Source: an uncultured Lachnospiraceae bacterium
GTDB taxonomy: Bacteria; Bacillota; Clostridia; Lachnospirales; Lachnospiraceae
DNA: 23,055 nucleotides
Direction of reading: 5' to 3'
Assembly: GCA_910588865.1 (NCBI GenBank)
Contig: CAJUSJ010000060.1
Location: 1-23,055 of the forward strand
The notes under the pieces were generated by a model. That model ran no database searches, was not told the DNA's origin, and saw nothing but the letters and a program-made list of their open reading frames with translations. Position numbers and translations under genes: made by a program. The stretch's first letter is position 1. Each line of letters starts with the position of its first letter. Below are positions 12,955-21,276 of this stretch, piece after piece.

Positions 12955-15219
12955 ATGAGTCATCATGAGGAAGTCAGAATTGTCAACACCACAGGGAGGA
13001 ACAACTGCGGCGGACGTTGTGTGATCCATGCCTGGGTGAGGGATGGAAGGATTGAAAAGCTGATCACCGATACCCGGGAGGATGCGGGGGAAGGTGTGCC
13101 TCTTACTGCCTGTGTCAGGGGGCTGAATTACCACAAGACATTTCTTGGGGAGGACAGGCTTAAGTACCCCATGAAACGGGTGGGAGAGAGGGGAGAGGGA
13201 AGCTTTGAGAGGATCACCTGGGAGGAGGCGGTGGACACCATTGCCTCGGAGTGGATCCGGATAAGGGATACCTACGGCCCAGGGTCCCGGTATGTGAACT
13301 ACGCCACAGGGATCAGCGGAGTCCTGAGAGGCAGCAGCCTTGCCAAAAGGCTTTTGAGCCTGGACGGGGGATTCTTGGACTATTACAATTCCTACAGCAC
13401 CGCTTGCATCCGTCCGGCCACGGAGCTGATGTACGGCACCAGCCAGACTGGCAGCAGCCTGGAGGACTGGCTTAACTCCAATTTGATCATCCTGTGGGGA
13501 CACAACCCGGCAGAAACAAAATTCGACTGCGGAACCATGTATTATCTTAAGAAAGCCAGAGAAAAGAAGATCCCCATCGTGGTGGTGGATCCCAGAAAGA
13601 ACGACACGGTTCTCGGGCTTGGAGCCAAGTGGATTCCCATCCGCCCGGCCACGGACAGCGCCATGATGGATGCCATGGCCTATGTGATCGTGGAGGAGGG
13701 CCTTCAGGACCAGGAATTTCTGGACAGGTGCTGTGTGGGCTTTGACAGGGAGCACATGCCAGAGGGCATCGACCCTTCCCAGTGCTATCTGTCTTATCTT
13801 ACAGGGGAACAGGACGGGATTCCAAAGACTCCCCAATGGGCAGAAGCCATCACCGGGGTCAGCGCCCAGGTTATCCGGGACCTGGCGGTGGGATACGCCA
13901 AAGCCAGGCCAGGGGCCCTGATCCAAGGCTATGGACCCCAGCGTCACGCCTGCGGAGAGCAGGCGGCCAGAGGGGGTATTTTGCTTGCGTGCCTTACCGG
14001 CAACGTGGGGGTCAGCGGAGGCTGGGCCAGCGGCACGGCGGATGTGAGCTGCCATAAAAATCCTGTATTTCCCGATGTAGAGAACCCTTACGACAGGAAG
14101 ATCCCCGTGTTTTTGTGGACCGAGGCAGTGGTCCGGGGCCATGAGATGGATGAACTGGATGGCGTGAAGTCGGAGAAAAGCAGCCATGTACAGCTTGCCA
14201 GCGATATCAAGATGATCCTGAATCTGGCAGGCAACTGTCTGATCAACCAGCACAGCGACATCAACAGGACAGCAAGGATTTTAAGGGACACGTCCAAATG
14301 TGAGTTTATTGTGTGCAGTGATCTGTTTATGACCGCCAGCGCTAAATTCGCGGACATCCTTTTGCCGGGAGTGTCCATGTTTGAGTGTGAAAATATCACC
14401 ATGCCCTGGAAGTACGGGGATTTTCTGGGCTTTAACAACAAGATCATAGAGCCTCTGTATGAGGGAAGGTTTGAGTACGACTGGCTGTGGGAGGTGGCGG
14501 AGAAGATCGGCCTTGGCCGGGAGTTTTCCCAGGGAAGAACCGGGGGAGAGTGGCTGGAATATATCTATAACCGGCTGAGAGAGGAGGAGCGGGAGCTGCC
14601 GGATTATGAGACCTTTAAGAGAGAAGGGGTCTACCGATATCAGAATAATCCCGTGATCATTGCCTTTGAGAAGGAGAGGAGAGATCCGCGCGCCTATCCC
14701 TTCCCCACTGACAGCGGAAAGATCGAGATCTTCTCGGAGAAGGTTTACAAGACCCGGTACAGGGACTTTTTCCCGCCGATTCCAAGGTATGTGGAGCCGC
14801 CGGAGGGGCCCTCGGACCCTCTGACGGAGAAATATCCTCTGCAGCTGATCGGCTGGCACACCAAGCGCAGGTGCCACAGCATCCATGACAACAACCGGGA
14901 GATGGACCGGGTGGATCTTCAGCGGCTGTGGATGAACCCAGAGGATGCCAGGGCCAGGGACCTGGAGGATGGGGAGACGGCCCTGGTGTGGAACGACAGA
15001 GGGCGGATGAAGGTGGCGGTTCATGTGACCGACAGGATCATGAAAGGCGTCACCGCCATTTCCCAGGGTGCCTGGTACCAGCCGGATGAAGAGGGAACAG
15101 ACAGGGCAGGCTCCATCAATATCCTTACGTCCCAGAAGCCTACGCCCTACGCGAAAGGGAACCCTCAGCACACCAATCTGGTGGAGGTTAGGAGGGAGTG
15201 GCAGGAGACAGGGAGGTGA
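12955..15219 (+). CDS. Molybdopterin-dependent oxidoreductase, DMSO reductase (DmsA-like) family
   Basis: A 754-residue cytoplasmic molybdo-bis(MGD) enzyme related to DmsA/YnfE. Seen: an N-terminal Fe-S region NNCGGRC with C18 and C22, then C53 in LTACVRG; LKYPMKRVGERGEGSFERITWEEA (residues 69-92) as in DmsA; YNSYSTA with Ser148 at the place of DmsA's molybdenum-binding serine; ILWGHNPAE; QGYGPQRHACGEQAARG; and the C-terminal cofactor-binding domain with IGWHTKRRCHSIHDN and GNPQHTN. Unlike DmsA it has no twin-arginine signal, and the first Cys of the C-x3-C-x3-C...C motif is Gly14. No electron-transfer (DmsB) or membrane (DmsC) subunit is adjacent; mobB follows at once. The substrate (S-oxide, N-oxide or other) cannot be read from the sequence. 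Confidence 0.9.
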   Translation: MSHHEEVRIVNTTGRNNCGGRCVIHAWVRDGRIEKLITDTREDAGEGVPLTACVRGLNYHKTFLGEDRLKYPMKRVGERGEGSFERITWEEAVDTIASEWIRIRDTYGPGSRYVNYATGISGVLRGSSLAKRLLSLDGGFLDYYNSYSTACIRPATELMYGTSQTGSSLEDWLNSNLIILWGHNPAETKFDCGTMYYLKKAREKKIPIVVVDPRKNDTVLGLGAKWIPIRPATDSAMMDAMAYVIVEEGLQDQEFLDRCCVGFDREHMPEGIDPSQCYLSYLTGEQDGIPKTPQWAEAITGVSAQVIRDLAVGYAKARPGALIQGYGPQRHACGEQAARGGILLACLTGNVGVSGGWASGTADVSCHKNPVFPDVENPYDRKIPVFLWTEAVVRGHEMDELDGVKSEKSSHVQLASDIKMILNLAGNCLINQHSDINRTARILRDTSKCEFIVCSDLFMTASAKFADILLPGVSMFECENITMPWKYGDFLGFNNKIIEPLYEGRFEYDWLWEVAEKIGLGREFSQGRTGGEWLEYIYNRLREEERELPDYETFKREGVYRYQNNPVIIAFEKERRDPRAYPFPTDSGKIEIFSEKVYKTRYRDFFPPIPRYVEPPEGPSDPLTEKYPLQLIGWHTKRRCHSIHDNNREMDRVDLQRLWMNPEDARARDLEDGETALVWNDRGRMKVAVHVTDRIMKGVTAISQGAWYQPDEEGTDRAGSINILTSQKPTPYAKGNPQHTNLVEVRREWQETGR

Positions 15220-15224
15220 GGAAA

Positions 15225-15638
15225 GTGGGCAGAAAGCCCTTTGTATTCGCTGTCAGCGGTTACAAAAATACAGGAAAGACCACACTGCTCGCCGGCCTGA
15301 TCCCAGAACTTAGAGAGAGGGGCTACAAGGTGGCTGTGATCAAGCACGACGGCCATGACTTTGAAAGCGATGTGCCAGGGACAGACAGCTATTGTTTTCA
15401 GAAAGCGGGAGCTTACGGCACAGCGGTGTATTCCTCCAGGCGGATGATGGTGACAAAGGAATATTACGAGCCTGACGAGAAACTGTTGATGGAGGCTTTT
15501 GGGGAGGCGGATATTATTCTCATTGAGGGGCTTAAAAACAGCTCCTATCCCAAATATATGTGTGATTATCCCCGTAACATGCCCATTTCCCCGAAAGAAC
15601 TGGCAGATCAGATAGAAGCCTTGAAAGACAGCGGGTGA
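15225..15638 (+). CDS. mobB: Molybdopterin-guanine dinucleotide biosynthesis protein B
   Basis: GTP-binding accessory protein for attachment of GMP to molybdopterin, giving the MGD cofactor used by the enzyme encoded just upstream. Seen: P-loop SGYKNTGKTTLL near residues 10-21, then VIKHDGHDFESDVPGTDS (the family's KH-x-HHD...D.PG.DS pattern, here with GHD), and ILIEGLKNSSYPK. The protein has about 137 residues from GTG 15225, which GGGAGG at 15211-15216 supports at 8 bp; GTG 15198 is in frame but lies inside the upstream gene with a poorer site. It begins 5 bp after the molybdoenzyme stop, so the pair is an operon. No mobA or moa genes are in the window. Confidence 0.9.
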   Translation: MGRKPFVFAVSGYKNTGKTTLLAGLIPELRERGYKVAVIKHDGHDFESDVPGTDSYCFQKAGAYGTAVYSSRRMMVTKEYYEPDEKLLMEAFGEADIILIEGLKNSSYPKYMCDYPRNMPISPKELADQIEALKDSG

Positions 15639-15655
15639 GGGGGAAAGGAGGGGGA

Positions 15656-15698
15656 TATGGGAAAGGTTGTAAAGAAGGGATTTATGACCTTTCCCATA
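15656..15698. other. 18-bp hairpin between convergent mobB and esterase genes
   Basis: Arms at 15656-15673 and 15681-15698 pair along 18 bp with two G.T pairs and a 7-nt loop; the outer 12 bp (TATGGGAAAGGT and its complement) are perfect. There is no T-run on either side, so it is not a textbook terminator, but its place between converging genes suggests a role in ending or stabilising both transcripts. Confidence 0.6.
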
Positions 15699-15706
15699 AA
15701 TAGAGC

Positions 15707-16600
15707 TTAATCTTCCTCCCGTCCATTAAGGCCTGGCTTGATTCTTGTATGTTTCTTCAAAAATTCCAATATGATATCCATAATTTCCGGCTGATAAAAT
15801 TCATCAACGCCGTGGCGGCAGCCGTCAAGGCGGTAATAGTCGCAGGGCACGCCGCAGGCGGTCAGCTTGTCATAAAATTTATCACTCTGAGACACATGGA
15901 CCTTCTCGTCGCCGGTCCCATGAAAGATCAAAAACGGGACCGTGTGCTGGCATACATGTTCGATGGGGCTGTACCTGCGCATGTTTTCCAGCTTTTCACT
16001 GTCCGTGCCGTCAACCTTCTGCATGTAGGCGATATAATCGCTGGAGTTTGCCTTGTAAATGTTGAGGCGGTCGACCATGCTGGCGGAACCGTAAAAATCA
16101 ATGGCACCGTTTATTTTCACGGACTGGTCTAAAAAATCTCCCTGATCAAACTGGGTATATTCTCCCAAAACTCCCATCATGCTGGCTATGACGGCTCCAG
16201 CGGACTCCCCCATGACGAAGATGTTGTCCGGATCAATGAGATATTGTTCCGCGTGGGCTTTTAAATAGCGGATAGCCGCCCTGGCGTCAATGATACTGGC
16301 TGGGAGAGGGGCGTCGTTGATGGTTCTGTACTCCGCGCTTGCCACGATAAAGCCCTGCCTTGCCAGGGGCACAAGCTGGGGAAGCCAGATATCCTTGTCC
16401 ACTACCTGGAAAGCGCCTCCGCAGAACCACACCACCAGGGGAAGAGGGGAGGTGTGCCGTTCTTTATGCTTGGGAAGGAGCAGGCTCATTTTTAAAGGGC
16501 GCTGCGTCTCCCCATACCAATAGGATTCCATCTTGTATGTAATATTGGTGATCAGTGATATGGATTCCTGCTGTACACTGACCTGAATCGTTGTTTTCAT
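15707..16600 (-). CDS. Alpha/beta-hydrolase esterase (BD-FAE / carbohydrate-esterase-like)
   Basis: A 297-residue cytoplasmic serine esterase. Seen: oxyanion-hole segment VVWFCGGAF (the HGGG equivalent) at about 56-64, nucleophile S133 in FVMGESAGAV, D231 in FHGTGDEKVHV and H263 in CRHGVDEF as the catalytic triad. The first 45 residues form a beta-rich lead-in common in this group. No signal peptide is present. It is the last gene of the sugar transport operon, 11 bp after the second permease, with GAGGAAAAAC before the ATG. This suggests it removes acyl groups (for example acetyl) from the imported carbohydrate inside the cell. The role is inference, the fold and triad are seen. Confidence 0.85.
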   Translation of the reverse strand: MKTTIQVSVQQESISLITNITYKMESYWYGETQRPLKMSLLLPKHKERHTSPLPLVVWFCGGAFQVVDKDIWLPQLVPLARQGFIVASAEYRTINDAPLPASIIDARAAIRYLKAHAEQYLIDPDNIFVMGESAGAVIASMMGVLGEYTQFDQGDFLDQSVKINGAIDFYGSASMVDRLNIYKANSSDYIAYMQKVDGTDSEKLENMRRYSPIEHVCQHTVPFLIFHGTGDEKVHVSQSDKFYDKLTACGVPCDYYRLDGCRHGVDEFYQPEIMDIILEFLKKHTRIKPGLNGREED

Positions 16601-16611
16601 GTTTTTCCTCC

Positions 16612-17445
16612 TCAGCCTTTTACCGCTCCGGCCGTAAGCCCTTTAATAAAATATTTCCGCAGAAAAATAAATAAAATGGAGATTGGGAGAGAGGCCAGGA
16701 TGATCCCGGCAAAAGCATAGCCGTACTCGCTGACATATTCTCCGAAAAAGGAATTGATCCCAACCATCAAGGTCGGTTTCCTGGCGCTGTTTAACAGGGT
16801 GCTGCTTAAAAGAAAATCGTTCCATATGGTGATGCCGGAGCGGATGCAGCAGGTGGCTGTAATGGGCGCGAGCAAAGGTAAAAAGATCTGAAAATAAACC
16901 TGAAAAGTAGAGCAACCGTCAATGTAAGCAGCCTCCTCCAGTTCCACAGGCAGGGACCCCATAAATCCGGCATAGAGAAACGCGCAGAAAGGAAGATGCC
17001 ATGCGGTATGGATAAAAATGCATCCCCAGACGGTGTTGTACAGATTGAGCTTTGTGGACAAAATCACCAGGGAAAGCAGGCAGCTGATAAACGGAACCAC
17101 CATAAGGGCCACATTGGCCCGGTAGTATACCCGGAAAAATTTTCCTTTTATTCTGGACAGGGCAAATCCGGCCATGGAACTGACCCCGATCAGGAACATC
17201 AGTGTGACAATGGTGATAAAGCTGGTGTTGAAAAGGGACTGGGCCAGCTTCATATTTTTCCAGACATAGGAAAAGTTATCCACGGTAAACCGCTCCCAGA
17301 TGATATGGAGAGGATATTTCACAATGTCCTTGCGAAGCTTGAACGCGCTGATGACAAAATAGTAGACCGGAAGCCAGCAGACCACAGTACAGATTAGAAG
17401 GCACAGTTCACTTAAAATCGTAAGTATTTTTTTCTTTTCCATCAA
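16612..17445 (-). CDS. Carbohydrate ABC transporter permease, MalG type (CUT1)
   Basis: Inner-membrane permease subunit of a sugar uptake ABC system. Seen: 277 residues with about six membrane helices, and the cytoplasmic EAA loop ELEEAAYIDGCSTFQVYFQI with FLPLLAPI following, which docks the ATPase. The protein ends in GLTAGAVKG, a tail seen in many MalG-type proteins. Its start overlaps the end of the previous permease gene by four bases. No ATP-binding subunit gene is in the operon; in Firmicutes such systems usually share an MsmX-type ATPase encoded elsewhere (established knowledge). Confidence 0.93.
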   Translation of the reverse strand: MMEKKKILTILSELCLLICTVVCWLPVYYFVISAFKLRKDIVKYPLHIIWERFTVDNFSYVWKNMKLAQSLFNTSFITIVTLMFLIGVSSMAGFALSRIKGKFFRVYYRANVALMVVPFISCLLSLVILSTKLNLYNTVWGCIFIHTAWHLPFCAFLYAGFMGSLPVELEEAAYIDGCSTFQVYFQIFLPLLAPITATCCIRSGITIWNDFLLSSTLLNSARKPTLMVGINSFFGEYVSEYGYAFAGIILASLPISILFIFLRKYFIKGLTAGAVKG

Positions 17446-18359
17446 TAAATATCCTCCCGTTTCTTTAATACGAAGAGCTGCAAGAGAGAGATCAGGGTGA
17501 TCACGATCACCAAAAGGATGGACATGGCTGAGGCGATTCCATATTTGTTGGTATTGAAGGAATAAAAATAGATCCTCTGGGTCAGTATGCGGGTGGAGTA
17601 GCCCGGCAGCCCTTTGGACACCGTGTAGGGCAGTTCATAGGCCTTAAACGCCGCTATGGAGGTTGTGATCACGTTGATGGTGATAGACGGAGCCATCAAG
17701 GGGATGACGATCATGGCCTTTTTCTGAATATCGCTGGCACCGTCCAGATCCGCCGCCTCCAGCATATCTGTTGGAATATTCTGCAGGCCTGCCAGGAAAA
17801 TGATGGCGCACATGCCGATCTGGCTCCAGACACTGGCAATGATCACAGCCGCCATGGTCACACCATAAGTTTCTAACCAGTTAACACTTTTTATACCCAT
17901 CTGATTCAGCAGAAAATTCACCAGACCTCCATTATAGTTAAACATGATCCGCCAGATAATGCCTACAATGGCTCCGCTCAACAGGCAGGGAAAAAACCAG
18001 AAGAACCCCATGGCGGTACGGTTGAGCCGCCATTTTCCCCTCTTGTCCAGGGCAAGGGCCACGAGAAAACCGCACAAAACTACCAGCCCCGTAACCCCCG
18101 CGGCGTAAATCACGGTGGCCTTCGCCATGTCCCAGAAGCCTTCTGTCCCGGGCAGGAGTTTGTAATTGTCAGCGCCTACAAATTTCATCTGGGACATGCC
18201 GTTCCAGTCAAATAAGCTGTAGAAGATCACGCTGGCAAGGGGATAGACAATAAATACTGCCAGAAAGGCGGACTGGGGCAGCAGAAACAGAAGTCCTGTC
18301 AGATGCTTTTTTTGATTCCACGTCAGTTTGCGTTTTGATAAATGTGATTTTATAACCAT
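17442..18359 (-). CDS. Carbohydrate ABC transporter permease, MalF/UgpA type (CUT1)
   Basis: First permease subunit of the sugar uptake system. Seen: 305 residues, a basic N-terminus (SKRKLTWNQKKHLTGLLFLL), LFDWNGMSQMKFVGADNYKLL typical of the MalF-like external segment after helix 1, about six membrane helices, and the EAA loop MLEAADLDGASDIQKKAMIV followed by IPLMAPS. GGGAGGTAATG places a strong ribosome binding site just before the start. It lies 86 bp after the binding-protein gene, the common order in CUT1 operons. Confidence 0.93.
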   Translation of the reverse strand: MVIKSHLSKRKLTWNQKKHLTGLLFLLPQSAFLAVFIVYPLASVIFYSLFDWNGMSQMKFVGADNYKLLPGTEGFWDMAKATVIYAAGVTGLVVLCGFLVALALDKRGKWRLNRTAMGFFWFFPCLLSGAIVGIIWRIMFNYNGGLVNFLLNQMGIKSVNWLETYGVTMAAVIIASVWSQIGMCAIIFLAGLQNIPTDMLEAADLDGASDIQKKAMIVIPLMAPSITINVITTSIAAFKAYELPYTVSKGLPGYSTRILTQRIYFYSFNTNKYGIASAMSILLVIVITLISLLQLFVLKKREDIY

Positions 18360-18445
18360 TACCTCCCGTCTTAAGGAAATTGGCTGCCGCCTGTGGGGAG
18401 CGGCAGCCTCGGATCGCGAATGTCATGTGAGAAAACGCGGAAAGC

Positions 18446-19813
18446 TTAGTTGTGATACTGGGACAAGAGCTGGGTCATGGAGGTGGCAGCGTCTTCTATG
18501 GAAGCGTTGCCGGAGTACACATCCCGAAGCGCGGTGCAGGCTCCGTCTTTAAATTCGGCTGTGTAGAAGTTATATCCCATCATGACAGAATTGTGGCCGC
18601 TGACCTCGCTTACCAGGCCCTTGATGCCTTCGGGAAGCACAATCTGATCAGAGGTCATGTTGGTGAGAACAGGAACCGTACCTCTGGCATTCTGAATGAT
18701 CTTAAAGTTTTCCGGTTCAAAAATCCAGTTGAGGAACAAATCAGCCGCTTCGCTGACTTTTGGGTCATCCTGCGTGGTCAGTCCAAACCCTACCTCTGTG
18801 GAGGTGCTGATCCACAGGGGCTTGCCCGGGTCATTGAAGGGCGGGAAGATGGCCAGTCCGGAGTTTTCCACGCCAGTATAGGATTCAATGGCTTCAAGGG
18901 CAGAGGCGGACACCCAGTTGCCTCCCAAAAGCATGGCGGCCCCGCCGTCAGCCATAATGGCTACCGCGTCATCCTGCGCGGTGGAAGCGCTGCCCTCCAT
19001 AATATAGGGAATCAGCTCATTCATCTTCCTGCAGATGTCAGGGTACGCGGAAAAATCAAAGGTTCCATTGGTCAAAGCTTCCTGATACCCGGCAGCTTCC
19101 TCCTGGGAAGTGAGACAGTTGGCCAGAAGCAGCTCGTAAACCATATAGCAGATGGTGGCATGGTCTCCGTTAAATAGAAACGGCGCGTAATCGGTCTTTT
19201 CTTTGATGTCCTTGCAGCACTGGATAAACTGGTCCCAGTCAGAAGGAGGGGTATCCCACCCGGCTTCCTTCAGGGCTTCCATGTTCAGATAAAGAGCGGA
19301 AAAAGAAGCGCCCTGGGTAACACCGTATTCCACCCCATTGTAGGTGAAGGCTTCCCGGAACTTGTCGGGCACATTGGCCACACATTCCAGCCCGGATACA
19401 TCCCGGACATATCCCTCATCGATCATGTTCAGATAAATATCTGTACTTGAAATCTTGATCAGGGCAGGCAGGTCCCGGGCGGCGATCCGCGCGGAAATGA
19501 AGGAGTCAATATTCTGCTGAGCGCCTACGGATTCCAGGGTGATCCACGGGTACTGACTTTCGAAGGATTCTTTCATAAGGTTCCAGGCATCCGCCCAGTT
19601 GGTATCCACGATCTGGACTTCCAGAACAACCTCTTCCTGGGCCTCCTGACCTGTGCCGCTTCCGATATCAGATTGTTTCGGGGCTTCAGCAGGCGCGGAG
19701 GAGGAGGTTCTGTCCGCCTGAGAATCCGGGGACTTGCTTCCACATCCCGCGGCCGCGGAACTGATCATAGCTGCTGACAATAACAGTGCCGTAAGTCTTC
19801 TTATTTTTTTCAT
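18446..19813 (-). CDS. Extracellular solute-binding lipoprotein of a sugar ABC transporter
   Basis: Substrate-binding protein (family 1, CUT1) anchored by lipid at the outer face of the membrane. Seen: lipoprotein signal with basic MKKIRR, a hydrophobic stretch and lipobox A-A-G-C24; a Ser/Ala/Glu-rich linker to about residue 60; then the binding-protein fold with ESFESQYPWITLE and later AAMLLGGNWVSASALEAIE. Residues AADLFLNWIFEPENFKII are typical of the C-terminal lobe. The length of 455 residues is usual. It is the first gene of a four-gene operon with a clear promoter and a candidate operator upstream. The sugar is unknown. Confidence 0.93.
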   Translation of the reverse strand: MKKIRRLTALLLSAAMISSAAAGCGSKSPDSQADRTSSSAPAEAPKQSDIGSGTGQEAQEEVVLEVQIVDTNWADAWNLMKESFESQYPWITLESVGAQQNIDSFISARIAARDLPALIKISSTDIYLNMIDEGYVRDVSGLECVANVPDKFREAFTYNGVEYGVTQGASFSALYLNMEALKEAGWDTPPSDWDQFIQCCKDIKEKTDYAPFLFNGDHATICYMVYELLLANCLTSQEEAAGYQEALTNGTFDFSAYPDICRKMNELIPYIMEGSASTAQDDAVAIMADGGAAMLLGGNWVSASALEAIESYTGVENSGLAIFPPFNDPGKPLWISTSTEVGFGLTTQDDPKVSEAADLFLNWIFEPENFKIIQNARGTVPVLTNMTSDQIVLPEGIKGLVSEVSGHNSVMMGYNFYTAEFKDGACTALRDVYSGNASIEDAATSMTQLLSQYHN

Positions 19814-19847
19814 CCAAGTTCCTTCCTTCCCTCAAAGATATTATAAA

Positions 19848-19880
19848 ATATAGTAACGTAACATTATTACATAACTATAT
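19848..19880. promoter_or_regulatory. 33-bp near-palindrome, candidate operator of the ROK regulator
   Basis: ATATAGT at 19848-19854 and ACTATAT at 19874-19880 are perfect outer arms; inner GTAA/TTAC pairs also match, with a few symmetric mismatches. It overlaps the -10 box and start region of the transport operon promoter, where a bound repressor would block transcription. Assignment to the ROK protein encoded immediately upstream is inference from position. Confidence 0.6.
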
Positions 19881-19905
19881 TACATTATTATTTTCCTGCA
19901 ATCAA
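19877..19905 (-). promoter_or_regulatory. SigA-type promoter of the sugar transport operon
   Basis: On the minus strand TTGATT (19900-19905) and TAATAT (19877-19882) with a 17-bp spacer. Expected start near 19870, giving a leader of about 57 nt with GGGAAGGAAGGAA before the ATG. An alternative -35/-10 pair (TTGCAG, TATAGT) is shifted by a few bases. Confidence 0.6.
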
Positions 19906-19949
19906 TATAATAAATAGAAAAAAATTGAGCATTATTTTGTGAAAATTGT

Positions 19950-19983
19950 ACAAAAATAGGCTGCCGCATCTTTTGCGACAGCC
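19950..19983 (-). terminator. Rho-independent terminator of the ROK regulator gene
   Basis: Read on the minus strand, GGCTGTCGC pairs with GCGGCAGCC (9 bp, one T.G) around a 7-nt loop and is followed by TATTTTTGT. It lies 14 bp after the regulator stop codon, so the regulator is normally not co-transcribed with the transport genes. Confidence 0.85.
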
Positions 19984-19996
19984 CCCGAAAATAGTT

Positions 19997-21253
19997 TTAT
20001 GAGTCTTCATACAGGGAACTGTGTTCTAAAAACTGTTTCTGCATTAGATAGTGGGATCCGGCCAGACAGATCTCAAATAAGTCCTCCAGCTGGAAAACCA
20101 GCTTCATCTGCTGCTTTACATCCCGAAAATAGAGAAAATCCTGAAAGTTTAAGTAGATCCTTTCCTCGAAGCACTTGTGGTATTGGCGGGGGAGGCCGTT
20201 GAACACCACATATTGAGGGTCAAAGCACACGGCCATATTCATGAGCACAGCGAAAAACACGTCAGCCATGTACTCCACCAGCTTTTTCGCCTCCGGGTTG
20301 CCGTTGTCCGCGGCCTGAAAAACAGCCAGACGGAGATCGTGCTTGATCTCGGAGCTGTCGCGGAATCCCAGGATGGCACTTTGCTGCTCCGGGGATAACC
20401 GGGAAAAAAGCTCCCCGATTTTTTCTTCCGAGATGATGTGGCGGAAACAGGCCTTTTCCTCTCTGTGCTGCCCCTTGTAGTTTGAAAAGTCAATGACCAT
20501 ATTCTCGATCTCCCCGCATATGGGGCTGTCTGTATAGGAAAAGTGTCCCCGGTCGATCATCCGCATGGAGATGCCGGAGCCCCAATACAGCACAATGATC
20601 CTGGAGGAGGCCATCTGGGGGTTGGCCAGCACATGGGCAGAGACCAGGGCAATGAGATTGACGACCCGGATAAGGGGGATATTATCCAACCGGCTTTCCA
20701 GCATTTTCTTCAGGGGAATATCCTCTCCCCAATGGGGGGTGGTTGTGGTCTTTCTTATGATTCCCTCTTTCGAGTCAACTAATCCGTTGTTGCCTACCAG
20801 AAATTCATGGATGCTTTCAGGAGGTATGCTGTTGCGGGACATCAGGGTTCGGATTCCTGTGACAATGATATTCACATAATCTTCCAGCGAGTAAGTCTCT
20901 TCGTGAGGAATCACACACTGATCCATAAGTGTGCCGGAAAAATTAAAAAGGGCGGTGCATATCACAAGATTATAAATCTGAAAAGAGCACAGGAAATAGA
21001 TGTTGGGATTCATGGCAAATATTTCCGGCCGCTTTCCGCCGAAGTCCGTGGAACTGCCCTTGCCGCGGCTTATGACAAGCTGCTTGCTGGAGAAAAAGTC
21101 CAGTTTCTTTTTCACGGTCTGTCGGCTGATCTTTAAGGCCGCGGAGATCTCGGCTACAGAATGAGGCTGTCCGTCTTTCATGAAATCAAGGATTAATTTT
21201 CGGTTTTCTATGTTTAAATCCCGGGGCATAGCTTTTACGTTAGTAGTATTCAT
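19997..21253 (-). CDS. ROK-type (NagC/XylR-like) transcriptional regulator with degenerate sugar-binding domain
   Basis: A 418-residue DNA-binding regulator, probably the repressor of the adjacent transport operon. Seen: a winged helix-turn-helix at about residues 18-72 (SVAEISAALKISRQTVKKKL, then a GKGSSTDFGGKRP wing), followed by a ROK-like domain. That domain is degenerate: the D-x-G-G-T phosphate motif is absent, the usual N-D-A is N199-L-I, and G-E-I-G-H-M reads G-E-I-E-N251-M, so the zinc/catalytic His is missing. The Cys-rich zinc motif is also absent. I chose ATG 21253 because GGAGGG is 7 bp upstream; an ATG at 21271 precedes that site. Ligand is unknown. Confidence 0.85.
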   Translation of the reverse strand: MNTTNVKAMPRDLNIENRKLILDFMKDGQPHSVAEISAALKISRQTVKKKLDFFSSKQLVISRGKGSSTDFGGKRPEIFAMNPNIYFLCSFQIYNLVICTALFNFSGTLMDQCVIPHEETYSLEDYVNIIVTGIRTLMSRNSIPPESIHEFLVGNNGLVDSKEGIIRKTTTTPHWGEDIPLKKMLESRLDNIPLIRVVNLIALVSAHVLANPQMASSRIIVLYWGSGISMRMIDRGHFSYTDSPICGEIENMVIDFSNYKGQHREEKACFRHIISEEKIGELFSRLSPEQQSAILGFRDSSEIKHDLRLAVFQAADNGNPEAKKLVEYMADVFFAVLMNMAVCFDPQYVVFNGLPRQYHKCFEERIYLNFQDFLYFRDVKQQMKLVFQLEDLFEICLAGSHYLMQKQFLEHSSLYEDS

Positions 21254-21276
21254 CAGGGTACCCTCCACCACTTTGT

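Noticed and set aside
12952..14253. Open frame of 433 codons on the minus strand inside the molybdoenzyme gene
   Set aside because: It is a shadow of the well-supported molybdoenzyme: His/Pro/Gly-rich translation, no ribosome binding site and no recognisable domain.
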